A stretch of 64,000 nucleotides of DNA from the NCBI GenBank assembly GCA_009741485.1, contig CM019218.1:33480387-33544386 (forward strand). Direction: 5' to 3'. The position numbers were made by a program, and so were the translations under genes. Of this stretch, positions 20,381 through 35,300 are shown piece after piece. Source of the stretch: Malurus cyaneus samueli (Eukaryota; Chordata; Aves; Passeriformes; Maluridae). The notes under the pieces were generated by a model. The model searched no databases, was not told the DNA's origin, and saw nothing but the letters and a program-made list of their open reading frames with translations. Within the stretch, counting starts at the first letter, position 1. Each line of letters starts with the position of its first letter.

Positions 20381-23300
20381 CTGCAGCAATCAGAAGAAAA
20401 GCTGCATGTTGGGGGTTGTACCTGCTTTCAAACAGAATACTTCTACAGTCTGAAATAGCTCTGTAAACCCAGTAGTTTACAGCCAAATACTATCATAACT
20501 GTGTGGTTTGTGTCTTTTCCCTCCCAGTACTCCACAGGCTTTCACAGCTTTGCTATTTGATGTTGCTCCTAGCAGGTATGACCCACTTGGCTTTAGTTTG
20601 AGACACACAGTGTTACTGAAAATGTATATGCATATACTAAAGGGCAATGTAAAATGAATATAAAATTTTAAAATGCATATATACATTTCATCTATGCCTT
20701 GTAAAATTCATGTGCTAATTAATGCTAATCTTTAAAATTTATCAAGTTTTAAATAGATGAATATAAAGCACTAATGTAATTAATCTCTACATAAGCATTC
20801 ATATAAATTTTACACATTAAGGCATTCTCTTCTGGATATTTTTAAATACTTAGTACCACTGCCTCAAAGAGAGTTTGCTTTTCAAATGAGTCTAAAAAAT
20901 GGATGAGAAGATTTTGATTTTCTTATTATTTACTGGAATCCTAATCTTGACTTCTCTTTTGTGTCTATTAAGTGAAGAATTAATGACTTTGGGTAGAAAA
21001 ATGAACAAAGTATTTTCAGGCATTTTGAAGATAGTATAACCCAAGGTGGACTTCCTGTGTCCACAGCAAGATGAAAATGCAAACAAGACTCCCCATGTTG
21101 GCTCACCACATGAGAATACAACATATACTAAAATTGCTAATAAACCTTTATGGAAGAGCTTGGCATCCAAGAAAGCAGCTTTGGATGCTTTGAAAACCTG
21201 GGAGCACGCACTTAAACACAATCCTAGTAAGATTCTCTGCATTGCTAGATAACAGTGTAAAAGAGAGGCAACTTGTGGTCACTTCATGAAGTTCATGGAG
21301 CATAGAAGGATTTCTTTTTGTTGCTTACCAGCTCTTAAGTGTTCTGTGTAACAGCTTTTTGCATTCACAGTTGGACATACAGCAAAACCTTACCTGTGCC
21401 ATGTAAATAACTCTGGTGATCTCTCTTCCGTTCACTATGTCAGGTTCCAGAATCCAAGCACTTGGCAAAATCTCCCCTCTCACTGCTTCTTTACAAGGGT
21501 GAGGCATGGATGCATCATAGACAGACTGAATAGCCAGGACAGACAAGTTCTCCTGCACACGACAAAGTGTAAAGATGACAATTTCAAAAATGTTATGCAA
21601 ATAGCAATGTTTTCTTTGTTTGCCATGAGGCCTATTTCTCCCATGACTTATTAAGAAGAGTAATAATGCTTTTTATGTTATCTATTAAACATGTTTTTGT
21701 CAAAATCCTTTGTGTTTGTAACCAGAATATACTGTGTAACACTTGTCTAATGGGGCCTGGTTGGCAATTGCCATTCACAAGAGGGTTTTACACATAATTC
21801 ACTTGTGTGATACTGGCATGGCTTTCCTTGTTGTTACAGTGGTGCTTCTGCAAATATGAAGATTGACTTTTCTCTCCTTTAGCCATAAACCAGGATATCA
21901 GAACAGCTCCTCTGTGCTGCAGAGAGAATGTTCACTTTACCTCTTTGGCTTCCACAGTAATGCAGCAGAAATCCCGGGGTTGCTTTAGGTAACACAAGGA
22001 GGTATCAGTCACTAAATATACTGGGGAGAAAAAAAACAAGACAGGAGAATTAACAACTGACAATCAAATTGACAATTTGAACTTTTCAATTTCCCCATAC
22101 CCCTTACCTGCAGATGCATCTTTTATTTGACTTGACTTGAGCCCTGGGAGGAGAGCTGTAGTTCATATTTAGTGGTATCTCATGTAAAATGCTTTTTCAA
22201 GTCACTTCAGGTTTATCTTCACTTTCTAACCACTGTCTCTAGCTGCATTTCTCAGCAAGATGTGTTTAATATCATCCTGACTTTGAAAAAGTCTTGCAAA
22301 GCTGAAGTTCCCATATTGAATAATGAAACTGTTTACGTACACTCAAAGAAGTGAAATGAGATGCCTCTACCTTCCTTCCTGGCTGCCTACATCATGATGG
22401 TGATGGTGATTGTCGTGTGTGAGGATACTCACCCAGGTGAATGTGGCTGGTCACCTTCTTGTGAATTCGGGCTGTGTTGATAGAGCTGTCGTACAGGTGC
22501 CTTTTGCCAGGATCTCTCACCAGGCCCCACACACAGGGCAGAGGACTTTCTATCACTCCTGCTCCCAGAAACCCGTGCCTTGTTGCTGAAGGGAAGACTT
22601 TGTAGTACACCTGCACCTCTTTTTCTGTACACTGATACCTGTCAAAGGCAAATGAAAGGTGTTTGTCCACAGGAGGGCCAGGTACAGAGACAGGCCTCCT
22701 GTTATACAGACCTGCCATAAACTTACTTCCACCCCGCTGCTGCTTGGCACGTGTAGAGGTTCCTCAGGTTGTGAGAGCATGCTGCCATTACCTTAGAAAA
22801 CAATGACAAATGACACCAGCTTAACTCAAACATTGAAGCCAACACCCCACTCTTGTGCTCCCCATGGCTGCAGCCTGGCTCACTTTCACCCATCCTTTAA
22901 AGCTGTTCAGTGTGTGCGTGTCTGTACTTGGCAAATAGTAAACCATTGGTGATTTAGGGCAAGACTTGTCCCACCCATTTTTGCTATGACTTCCAAAAGG
23001 AATAAGTGAAAATGCAGCTTTTGCTTACCTCGGTGGTAGCATTCGCCAAGATATGTTTGGACAAATCTTGGTATCCTTTTGTTGAAGAGGAGTTGACAGA
23101 AATAGTTAATCCATGAGTGAACCTACAACTGGTGCCACTTGAAGGAAGAGGTGGCTGAATTCTGCTGCCTTCTGCAGGAAATCAAAAAGGCAAAGGGGAA
23201 ATAAAAACATTTAAGAAGGAACCCCACCACTATTCTTAAACTGTAGGGACTTAAACTTTCCATTGGAGGCCCCAGTCCATCTGATCTTAATGAAGGAGTG

Positions 23301-26300
23301 ATAACACCCCTTGCCTAGATATTCTGTGTGTTGGTAATTACACTGCAGTTACATCTTGCAGTACTGAAGTTTTAATGTTTATTGCCACATGTAAGAAAAT
23401 AAGGAAGAATAGATAGCTTAACTCTTGAGGCTAAAAATAAGAATTTGCATGTATAATTCTATTGCAGCTTTAGGCCCCCTACCCCATGCTTCCTTCCTTC
23501 CTTCCTTCAAAACATTATCCTCATATTATCTCAAGATGCTGTACTTTTATGTTACCACATCAAAAGAGCAACTTCAGAGGAAGCAAATCACCATTTACTT
23601 TTTAAAGAAATTCTGGACAAGCCCTGGCTATTGGTTGGTGGTATTTCTCTGAAGTCATGCAACGGGGCATCCTTGCAATACCTAGATTCAGACTGGATTT
23701 TGATTTGCGTAAGTGACAAATCTTATTAGGCTTTGGGATACAACTCAAAATAAGTATTTTGAGCATACTCAAACTGTATGTTCTACTTACCAAATGTTGA
23801 ATCCTTATGCAACTGCTGTGATGTATAAAGCTGACTATTTCTAACAGCTGAACGACCTCGTGCATCTCTTGAAACCAAAGTATTTCCAGAAGAAATCTGA
23901 TTTAAAAAAGCACAGAAGTGGGAGCTTTTGATTCAAGCAGGAAAAATAAATTGTGCTACATAGGCAGTGGAACATCAGTAGCAAATCTGAATAACAAGGT
24001 TTGAAGCTTCTCTTTATCATAAGAAACACCTTTGCCCTTTCCCTGATTATAAAATGCATGTATTGTAGAGGCAGGCATGCTAAGATTATCAGATTCTATC
24101 ACAAGAAAAGGCCTATTGTTTCTAAAACATTTGACAGATCACTGATAGTAATGATCTGATTTTTTTTTTTAAATCTATTAATTACAAAAGAAAAATAACC
24201 TGAAAAATAAGTGTCACTGCCCTTTGCAATTACATGGCAAAATGCTCCCTCACCCCATCTCACCCCTCTGTGTACTGGTGCTGCAAACTTGTCCTGCTTG
24301 ATAGCTGTGCCAGAATACAAATCATCTGAAAAACCCCTCTGTTCCTGCATTTTGTCTCTGGAAGCATCAGGAGGCATCGGTCTCACAGCCCAGGGGTTTC
24401 TCACCTGCCCTTCCTGGCTGCTGAGGTTACTTGCAGTGTATGCAGCAGTGTTGCTGCTGTTGTAACCAGATGTTGGGCCAGAGGAGAGGCTGAGGCTGGA
24501 GTCTGTACATAAAGTGCTTGTGCTTGCAAGAGTCCTCAGTCTTGCTTCCTCCTGTAATAGTCATCACAGTATTACAAACCAAAGAAAACCACCCTAGCAC
24601 TGAAAGTTGAAAGGCATAATCTAAAAAAGTCCAATTTCAAGGAGTGTTGACAAAAACTTGCCATACAGAGAGCATTAAATAAGCAGATTTGTTTGAAAGC
24701 CTAGGATTACATAAACCATAGAGTGAAAGACCTTGTAAAACTTGGCAGCCTGAAAAAATGCAGCTTTTGCTATTATTCTTCACATATAAGATTGGAGACT
24801 ATCAAACTAGCAAAAACTAGGATGCTTTTAAGGGGAAGAAGTTTTATAAAAAGATCTCTTTTCAATTCCTCTTTGTCGGCTTCCCAGGCCCCTGACTCAA
24901 CTTGCTGGTCAAATGCAGTTGTTAAAGACTGAAGATTTTACTTTAGAAATGCAACTACTCAATGCTAGAAGACCAAATAAAAATTACATTAAAAAAATAC
25001 TGAGAACTTCAAGATTATTTATACTTTCAATATAATGCTCACTTTCTGTAACTGAGAAAATATTTGTTCCCGTATCCGCCTTTTTTCTTGCTCTGCCCTC
25101 TCCCGAAGTTTGTCCCTAGCTCGTGCAATTTCAGTTTTGGTTTCCTCCCGTGCCCTCTGATAGTCTCGGAGCAACAGTTCAATGTCTGAAGGCTGCTGAA
25201 CGCTTCTTCTTTTTGGTTCTTGAACTCTAAAAATGGACAAGTAAGGGAAAACGCACATAATTACTCAAAATCATGTCACCTAACACAATACCATAGGAAA
25301 ATAATACTTCAACGTAGAACAGGATCATCTGCCAGAAAAGCAATTAAAACCTGTTGTCAGCAGCCTCCAAAAAGCTTCTCTTTGCTCACTAAAGACTAGA
25401 CATTAGCCTTGGAAAATCACTCAGATTGCAAGTCTACATAACCACTGAGATTACTGCAGTGATTGCTCTGGTGTCTGGATCAGGTCTCCACATTATCTAA
25501 GGTTATGGCTTTGGCATGTCATATTCAAGTTTATTGTGTCGGGAAAATAACTGTCTCCTGGGCAAAGGAAGACAAAAGGAAGCAGAAGTCATTTAGGGAA
25601 TATAGCGGGGAACAAGAAACTGAAATTCTAAATATTAAAGTGTTGCAGAGCTTTTCTGATATTTAAATGAAACTGAACTCTGTGGCTTTTAAGTCAGTGA
25701 AAGAGTGTCCTGGTCAGGGACAGGACACTGAAAGAGTGCCAGGACAGGGCTAATTTTTGAAGGGGACATGGCCAGGACACAGAGGTTATTCTGTACCACC
25801 TCATATCATCTACAGGGGTGGGGGAAAGGATTGTTCTGGGGAGAAGGTGTTCCTTCCTGTCGAGACATGGCAGAGGGAGCCATCCCATATTGTCTCTTGT
25901 CAGGAGGTGCTTTCCATTTGAATTATTTCTTTTCTTATACCTAAATCACAACAAGGAGCAAGAGGACAGATTGGTCTCTAATCAGCCCAACCTAAATATT
26001 TGGCTGTCCCCTTATATCATACTCAAGTAATAAATTAAGCACTTGTTAATAGTTAAAATAACACTAGACCCAAGATTTTAATGAATGATTTCCAAAATCA
26101 GGCATGTGTTTTTCCTGAAAGCATTTTCTCTCCCAAAGGTTAATGCATCCACATTGAGAATTCTGCTAGTGAAGTCTTGGATGTCAGTGAGAACCATCAA
26201 TGTGCTCCCATTGTGAATGAACATCAGGCCTAAAGAGAGATTTCTAATGCCCTACCTGGTGTTTTCCACCACATCCCTTCTCAGCTGCTGCAGATATTCT

Positions 26301-29300
26301 CGGCGTCTGCTGGGGAGTTCTAGATCCCTCTGACTTGCATCCAGAGTCTGGGACAGACTTAAATGCTTTTGGGGACTCAGACTTCGGCTTCTTTGGTATC
26401 TTTGTAGCCTTTTTACTCTCTCCTTCCTCAGAGTTTCAATAGTTCTCATGTGTCTGTTAGAGAAAAGTGATTAGAGTGACAAAATGCAGCCTGCAAAGTT
26501 ACATTTTCTGATTTTTTAAAGCACTTAAATATTATGTAGGTTTGCAATATAAAATCTTTATAGAAATCTAATACCATCTAAATACCCCTTTGTCTACATG
26601 CTGAGAGATGATACAGAAATTGTAAAACTTCACTGCTTTTCTAACAGCGGGAAATGTGCATGAGGATTGTGATTGCTGCTGGTAATGGCTGAGAAGCAAT
26701 TTGAGAATGGAGACTAATGTAGCTGCTTCAAAATTTTGTTGCAACTGTTTCCTGAGTTCTACAATCACAAGAACCAAGTATCGTGATTTCTTAAAACTTT
26801 ATTTTGTATCTTTATGGGGGTTAAAAATTACTTGAATGAGATATTTCCAAATGAGATATTTCCAAATATAGGATGAGGTATTTCCAAAAATAGGATGTAT
26901 CAATTATTTTTACATTGCAATAAATCAATGAAATATATTCCCACATCACCAGGTAGCTATGATAACTCTTGTAACTGCTAGAAATTTTAAGAGTGGGGTG
27001 ACACTAGATTTGAATTACACCAAATAATTTTCTTTGCTTTCTTGGAGTAAACCCAAAATTTTGTCCTAAATCATTGCTTGATGGTTTTAAAAATAAGCCT
27101 AATACTGTATCTCTTCACATATACATCACTCAGTGCGACTAAGGGATTAAGTGCTCATTACTAAATGCTATTTAAGCTGCATGAACTGTATAAAAATACT
27201 TAAAAACCCACTCCATTAAGTAATTTACCTTTCATAAAGTTGCTGCTTCACTGGGATTGCCACTGGCTCATCTGCAGCTCCTCTCTGAAGGACCCTCAGC
27301 AGGGCATCTGTCTCCCCAATGCCATAATTGAGCTTTGCCTCAGTCAGTTCCACAGTGAGGGGATGCTGGTGCAGATCCAGGTGAATGCCAGACATGATCT
27401 GGGCACGCTCTCTCTGAAGTCTCTTGATCTCTCTGCTCCTGCTGTCACAAGATTGGTAATTCCCTTCCATTTCTGTTGACTGTGTGTTTCTAGGCTTCTT
27501 TTCTGCCTGACTTCTTAAATCGGTCACACTGCCACTCAAGCCGAGTAACAAGGGAGGAGGGCTGCTCTTAACACCACACCAGTTGCTGAATTTATTGTGC
27601 ACGGGTAAGTCACGGAGGCTGTAGCTCCGAGGCCTGTGTGGCTTTGCAAAAGTGGTGTTCCTGCTGAGAGGGATTTCAGTGTCACATTCACTCTCAGTGA
27701 CAGAATCTGTGCTGAAGGAGGTCTGCACATCGCTCACATCAGAGAGTGGTGGAGGGCAGCTGTTCTCATTCTTCCAGAAGAAATCACGAAATTGTAGAGA
27801 AGATGCTTCCACCACAGGTTCTGAGGACGTGCCAGCATTTGTCTTACTTGAACAAGCGGCACTAATTTTTTGATTAAGAAATAAACCAGCATTTGGAGAT
27901 GGATAGTCATGAATCAAAGCAGTATCAGAACTCCCAGTGTATTTTTCATGCCCAATTCCAGCTGAAGAGCCTCTTCCTTCCCTTGTAACATACATACAAC
28001 GAAGCGAGTGTGCCACGGAGCCGTGGTCTCTGACATCACCTGTTACAAGTTCGCTGTGGCCCGACACCTCCAGCGTACTGCTGGAGTGATACAGGCGTTC
28101 TGCACAGATGGTAGTGTGCGTGTCAACCCTCAGTCTGTGCTGCTCGAAGCCTTTTGAACCATCCTGTCCTAAAAGCTCTTGGGCAGCTTTCTTCTCTGAG
28201 AAACTTGCAGGTTTCTTTCTTACACACTTGTGTTCTCTAGAGGTGCTTGATTCACTGTCTGTTTCTGTCTGTGAAAAATTGTCCACGTGACGGTGCACAC
28301 TGGACTGTGCACTCGCCCTCTGCTTTCTCTGGCTGTGAAGGGGACTTGAGGCAACACTGGAATATCCAGGGGGTTCCTTATTAGGGCAGACAGACTTGCT
28401 AAAAGTCCGGCTGCTGGGACTAGCAGAGAGAGTGAGAATAGGGGACGAGGCTCTATCGACTAGCAGGGTGTTTTTGTACCAGAATTTTCTTTCTGCTGGA
28501 GTCTCTATTTCCCTGACGCTTCTTTTATCCTGAGCATAAGATGCTGGAGATTGAGAGGTGCTGTTAGTAGGGCTGCTAACTACAGTGCATGAAGAACCAT
28601 CTTGCCCTGAACTTGGCAAAGATGATGTGAGAGGTGAAACTCTGGTACCAGCAAAAGCAGCGTTCTGCTGTGTTTTCAAGGACGTTCTCTGAAACTGTAA
28701 GATAGGAGCGGAAGCTTTGGGTAAGAGAGGCAGATTCATAAAGGAGTCTTCCAAAATGCTGTCAAGACTATCATGGAAGTCAGAATTGCCCAGGCTTTTC
28801 ATCCCTGTTTGCTCCTGTGTTCTTTCCTTGATGGAGAGTGTTTCCTCTTTCCTTTTGGGAATCTTTCCTACTGTATCTGCACCGATTCCTTTCCAATCAG
28901 CATTTACTGCCTGAGCTGCCCTTGATTCATTTTCCAGTTTTGCCTCCACATGTTTTTCTTCGTGTTTGCTTTGAGGATCTTCCAAAATCTCAGTCTGAGT
29001 GCCTACGTCTGCTGTAGTCTGAGTGCTGCTATCTGACCTAGCAGCCTTTGCAGCACCTTCAGCTCCTTTTTGGTTGATTTTGGCATTCTGCTCATTATCT
29101 ATAATACTCTGCTGGGAGATGTTTCCCAACAGCTCAGAAGTGTTCTGAAGAAGCTGTGACAGATGCATGGACAGGTTCTGCATGCTTGTCCAAGAGGAAG
29201 GTTGATGAAATAAATCTCTGTTTGTGTCCTCCTTTTTTGCAGAAACATCTGTATAGCTCCTCTGATGTCTTCTCTGCCTTTTATACCTTCCTGTAGTTGC

Positions 29301-32300
29301 TGTTTGTGTTCCCTGCTCATACGTAACCCGTGGTGGTTTTTCGGACGACCTTTCAGACTCAGAAGGATATAATAACACAATTTCATCAACCTGCATTGAG
29401 GAGTTACCAGGCTGTGCAGAAGGATTCTCGAGTTCAGCAGTGTTATTTTCTGAGTTAGTTTCCAGTGTTTCACTGGACCTGTTGCTGTCCTGTTTGGTAC
29501 TGGCACTCGAGTATGTGGATTGAAAGTCTTGTCTGACGCCGTCCCATTCTTGAAGACCTTCAATGCTGCTCAAAGTGCTGGACAAAACTTTGGCTGTAGC
29601 ATATGAGCTTAGATGAGAACGAAAAGGAGAATTTTGGGAATTCAATCCATTGTCCACACTGGAACATCTCATAACTTTACGATTCTCTATACTCAAAGGA
29701 ATTTGATTGCAAGAGACATCACTTGCACTTCCAAAAACATACTGTTTCCAACCAATCTTGCAGGCTCCATCTTGTTGCCACGGGTGAATGTATGGGTTGG
29801 TATCACTTGATATAAAATGCATGGCATCTTTATTATCTTGCAAAAATAAATCACTCTCTGGCTGGTATCCAGCTTCTTCTCCTTTCCCTTCACTACACTG
29901 AGCTACAGAACTGCTCTCTGACTGGACTTCTGCACCCACAGAACTGCGAGCTGTGGGCTGTAAGGATGGAGATGGACTAGTACAATCTTTTAAAGACTGG
30001 CTACTTTGGCTTCTTGCTGCAAAATTTTGTAAGTTTTTGGGATCACAGTTTGCAAGCTTCTTACTTTGTGCCACTTTTTGCTGAAATCTGGGTTTAGACT
30101 TAACTTGCAAAAAGTTCTTTGATTCCTGCTTTAAAAATCTTTCAATTCCATAAAGATCATATTCAGTTGGTGATGGAGGCTCTACACTCATATTCAAGTC
30201 TTGTAGTGATTTAGAGGCAGAATATGAGGAAGGATCTGCCTTAGATGAAGCTTCCAAAGTATATTCTGTATCAGAGAAAACTGCAATAGCTGGAGCTGAT
30301 ACTCTGTGACTTTGTAAATAAGGTCTCCGTTCACTTTGTTTACAGCCCTTTGTACTCCGTGTGGTAGAATATGATCTTTTTCTCCTGAATTGTACCAATC
30401 TGGATTCGTGAGGAATCAAATTATGGTTTTCTGGCAAAAACTTCATGGACGTTGTTTCATTATTCCTTGCAGAAAAATGGAGTCTTTCTGATTTCAGAGT
30501 TTTATTCTTCGTTATAGCATCTCCCACTGTTGAACGAGTGTCTGCCTCAGCATCAGCAGTAGAGCTATCAACGCTTGAACATATATTATTTTTGCAAAGT
30601 AAAATCTCTTTCCTATCATCTGTACCTGTTCTGCCTGGCACCTGTTCTGTCTGCTCACCTGTGGGCACATACTGACAATTATCTTGCAGATCTGCAGAGT
30701 TTCTTTCCAAAGCCAAGCCAGCGTGATACCTGGGATCAGTGCTGTATGTGCGATATGCTGGACTAAATGAATTGCAGGTGTATTCAGGAGCCACTGGAAC
30801 ATCTTTTGGATACAGATTCTCCAACACTGTAACTTCTGAGCCTCTGAATTCATTTGGAGAATTTGAGGATACATTAGTGTGCTTTTCAGCAGGTTCTCTA
30901 TTTGATGTTTTTCTCTGCTCTGTCTTTACTGCAAAATGTTCAGCCTCAGTATTTGAATGCAGTTCTTCCTTATTTCTGTTAAGTGTATTTCCTATTTGTT
31001 CCTCTTTAACAACAACTGCCCTTCTAGTATCCCAAAAATGTAATGATGGTAGTAAAAGAGAATTATCATTTGTTATTTTCTTTATGTGTTCTTTGCAAGC
31101 TTCTTGTGGTGGAACTTTATCCCAGTGATGCTGACCAATTTTTGAATCTCTGTCAGTTTTTCTACTATTACTTCTGTGCATAGGTTCCTCATCTACAGCA
31201 GAATTTTCATACGAAGTACAATCTGTGTCTGACACTGGACAATGCCTGTTTTCTTTTGCAAGAGAAAGTAAAATACTTCCTGAAGCACATAGTGGCTCAT
31301 CAAATACCACAGCTTTATCAGACTGAGTGTCTTGTATTTGCAAAACAGCAAATGGAGGTTCTTTCAGTATATTTGAATGTGAAGTATCGTATGTGCTAGT
31401 TTCACCAGGGCCTGTATCTGCAGCTAAAGAAGATTCTGAGAATGCTCCTAAGGCTGGATGATTGACACTTGCATATGATGGAGAAAAATCTCCTTTGACA
31501 GAGCACACATCAGCAGAACTGCAGGACGCTTTCTCAGTCAAACAACTGTCCTGAAGTGAGACCTCAAGCTGACTAAATATTAGAGATTTTGAGTCCTCAA
31601 GTAAATGAGATGTGTTAAAAGCACTGAGGTTTTTGGAGCTTTGAAATGGTGGGTCAGTTGGAGTATCTCCTAAGTAGGGTGGGAGAGACTCTGGTTCATT
31701 ATTGCCAGTGTGTCCTTGGCTCTGCAGAGTGAGCAAGCTCGATTCTGGTATGGTCACACTGGTAGTGTTATTGCAGTGTTCTGAGTACTTATCAATTTTA
31801 TCTTCTCTTAGGTCACCGCAGCTCTGGAAATAACCTTGAACATCTTTCTCCTTCTGCTGTGTTACCATTACTTTTTCAGGGAGTTTATTACTTTGAGCAT
31901 ACGTGGCCTCTTTAACTGCAGAATTATTTTCCTTTCCATCTCCTTTTTGACAAACTCCAGGAAAAGTTATGGATACACTGAAATGAGACAATTCACTTTC
32001 GAAGTATTTTGTTTCTTCAGAGAGAACAGCATCATTTTTACCTTCGTCTCTATAGTTGTCATTCAAACTATCTGCAGATGATACTGGACTATTCAGAAGA
32101 CTAGGAAAACGTGAAGTGCCCAATTTCCTATTATAATTTAGAAAGTCTTTACTATAACAAGGATTTCCCCTTGGAGACTTGTTCAGGCCTTCTGGAAGGG
32201 CTGAAGCCTTCTCAGAAATGGTGTTGCATTCTTCAGGAGCTTTGTGTCCCTGGTTTTCTGTGGGCTCACGATGATATCCAGCTACACCTGGGAACTCGAT

Positions 32301-35300
32301 GTTTTCAGTTTTACTGTCTGCTGTAGGATAGCTTGTGCTTAGAAATGTCTCCTCATCATGCAGTGATGACCCCCCTGAGCGAGGCACTTTCGGAGTTGTA
32401 TTAATATTCTGAAATAGTTTTTGTGTAGAGCTTTCTAGTAAAGACTGCATTTTTCCCACCCTTATATCTTCCATCACTTCTTTCTCTGTAGAAGAAAGCA
32501 GGTTTGAATTATCCAACAGCAGTGAACCAGGCACAATGGTATCCTTTAGCTCTAGAGCTGTATCTTCTATGGAATTAAGACTGTCTTTTAATAGTTTATT
32601 AACCATTAAATCCATACTGTGTTCTTTGTAAGCATTATTAATATCCTGAATTATGTCTTCAGAAGAATCTAATTTTTCCAAGGAAAATGAGTTTCCTTTG
32701 GCCCTTGGCTGAAGTACAACACTCCCAGACTCAAGACCACCTGCCCTGCAGGGAGTGAAAGAGCTGCTGTCCTTGACAGGTAGCACAGATATGGCATCAT
32801 CAGGAGCATTTTTAAATCCAAAGGGTTCTTCCTCCTGCCTCTGCATGGTCCTGGTTTGCAGAAGAGCTTCACTCCTACTCTGTGTTTTATCTGGAAGATG
32901 TTCATTTTCTCCCATGGTGTTTGCCGTGACAGATGAACCCACACCAATCTCACTCTCCATTAATGTTTCATAGTAAGGCAGAACAGCTCCAGTCCCAAGA
33001 CTGCTGTTAGATGGTTTTGTACAACCTTTCAATGCAGCGGGAACACCTCGAACAAGATGGGAATCATCACTTCCTCCAAGATGAAAAGGGTGATTTACAG
33101 ACTGGCACAGTGAGTCTTGGAGTTCTTGGGTTTTTTCTGCACACTTTAGTGTTGCTGGTGGAGTTTGTTGCTTGCTTATGTCTTCATTATTTCTAGAAAA
33201 GCTGGTAGACACCCACTGGCTTTCTCTTAATATTTCATTTAATCTGCTGTCATCGAGTGTCATTTGGTAGCTGCCTTTGTTTTGAGGGAATAGTTCATTC
33301 AGGTTTTGTAAAAAGATCAGTTCTACCTCCTCTGTGTTTTCTACAATCATCTGCTTTTGTTTGTCTGCTTTGGCCATTTCTACAAGCTTCATCAACTGCA
33401 CTTTCTCTTCCTCAGTGCTGGAGCCTGCTCCATCCAGTTCACAAGTATCACGTCTTTTTCCAACACCTACATTCCAGTGTTCTGAAGTGCCAAGCTCAGG
33501 AGATTGCACAGAGCAGCTCATGTACATATGTCTGTCGAGACTTGTAAATTTTTGTTCAGTTCTGTGTTGGTCAACACCAGCACTATCATCAACTGAATAT
33601 TCACAGGCATCAACTACATTTCCTATCTCTGTAGCAGAGTCCACTGAGTCGCCATCTTCACTCATTTCAGTTGGGTCATGGTATCTTGAATCATCTTCTA
33701 ACAATATATTTTGTTCTAGATCTGAAGCCATCAGGTATCTTTCAGGGATCTTAAACTGATTACAAATTTCTTCTTTGTCATCTCTGTCACAACACATGTG
33801 ATGCAGAGCTGGAGACTGTTCATTAAAAAACACATTTTCTTCCGTGCATATGTCTTCCTGCCTCATAATAACCAGCTCCTCAGTGTTTGTCATGGTAATT
33901 TGTTCCTCACTCCCAGTCACTTCACATTCATTAACCTTGTCTTCTTGTGGCAAACAGTTTGGAACACAATGCTCAATTAAATTGTTAGAATTTATTTGTC
34001 CCTCGTTTTCAAGTTTTGCTGAAATATTTCCTTGCCTCCTTGGGATAAGGGTTTCAGCTACATTCTCTGTTGTTCTGCTCATCTGTAAAATCCCCTTGCA
34101 AGTATCAAGGAAGCCCAAAGTATTGTGAATAATATCTGTTGTGTGGGAACACACAGCTGAAGATGTGGTTTTGGGAGCAATAGAAAGCTCTGCTAAGTAA
34201 ATACCTATTTCTGTTTTCTCACTTTCTTCTTTTTGGCAAAAGCTGCTTGTTTCAATTTGGTTGCCAGTATGCACAAGTGCTTTTGACTCCTGAGTGTGTT
34301 CTGCCCCTGTGTTGGCTTCCTGCAGCTCATCTTTGTCCACCTCTTCATGTGTCAGGCACAGATTTGTATTGAACTCACAGTGAACTTCACAAGCTACATT
34401 ATCAGAATGTTTCTTTGGATTCTGAGATAGACCAATGTCTTTAAAATTCTTTCCACTCCTGTCTTCAGTTGCACTTTGGACTTGGGCTACTGGATTGTCA
34501 GGTAAACTTCCAGTGTATCTGGATTTAATTTCCAGTGCATTTTTTTCTAAGTTGCTTGCATTATTGATTGATTTTATTATTTCTTCATCTCCGTCTGTCT
34601 CTGTATGCTGACAAGGAGTCGTGGCTGCTTCTGTATCCATTTCTATGTTTCTGAAAAATTTGGATTCTTTACTCGTACACAAACTCTCCTCTTGAGAAAT
34701 GGCAGTTGATGTGTTTGTGTTGCATTCAAATATCCTTTCGAACTCTGAATTTGCATCATGTTCAACATGAAAAATGTCCTCTGGACAATCACTTTCAAAA
34801 AATGCATCTTTCTCTTTTCTCGATTCAGGTAAAGATGTGTTCTGTGGTTCTGTTTCTGAGGGAAGAGAGGTATCAAATTCCACAGAAATGTCAGTTGTCT
34901 TGTTTGTAGTGTTCTTCTGCCCTGTTGATTTTGAAGAGCATTTTGTGCAAAGGCAGCTGGAATGTACATCAGAACAACTTTCCGTGGCACTGACTTCCAC
35001 AGTAGGATTAGAGGTAGCATCACAATCTCCTTTCACTATTGTGATGTGCTTCAATAGTTTATCATAATTTTCTGTCTCAGATGCACTTTGAAAAAGATTA
35101 GCTTTTGTTGAAACTTTGTAAAATATGCTTGAATTAGATTCTGGGAGAAAATCATTTGTAGTCTCACAAATTGCAGCAGGAAAGGACTCGGTGTCTTTCC
35201 CATTTACATTCAGTAGGAAATAACTTACTTCATTTACCACTAGGTTTTCATATTTGGATGAAAGTTCTTTCTGAACTACAGCCTGATAATTCAAGACATG

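Noticed and set aside
29099..29563. Alternate-frame open stretch within the giant STARD9 exon
   Set aside because: It overlaps a well-conserved STARD9 frame; it is a by-product of codon composition.
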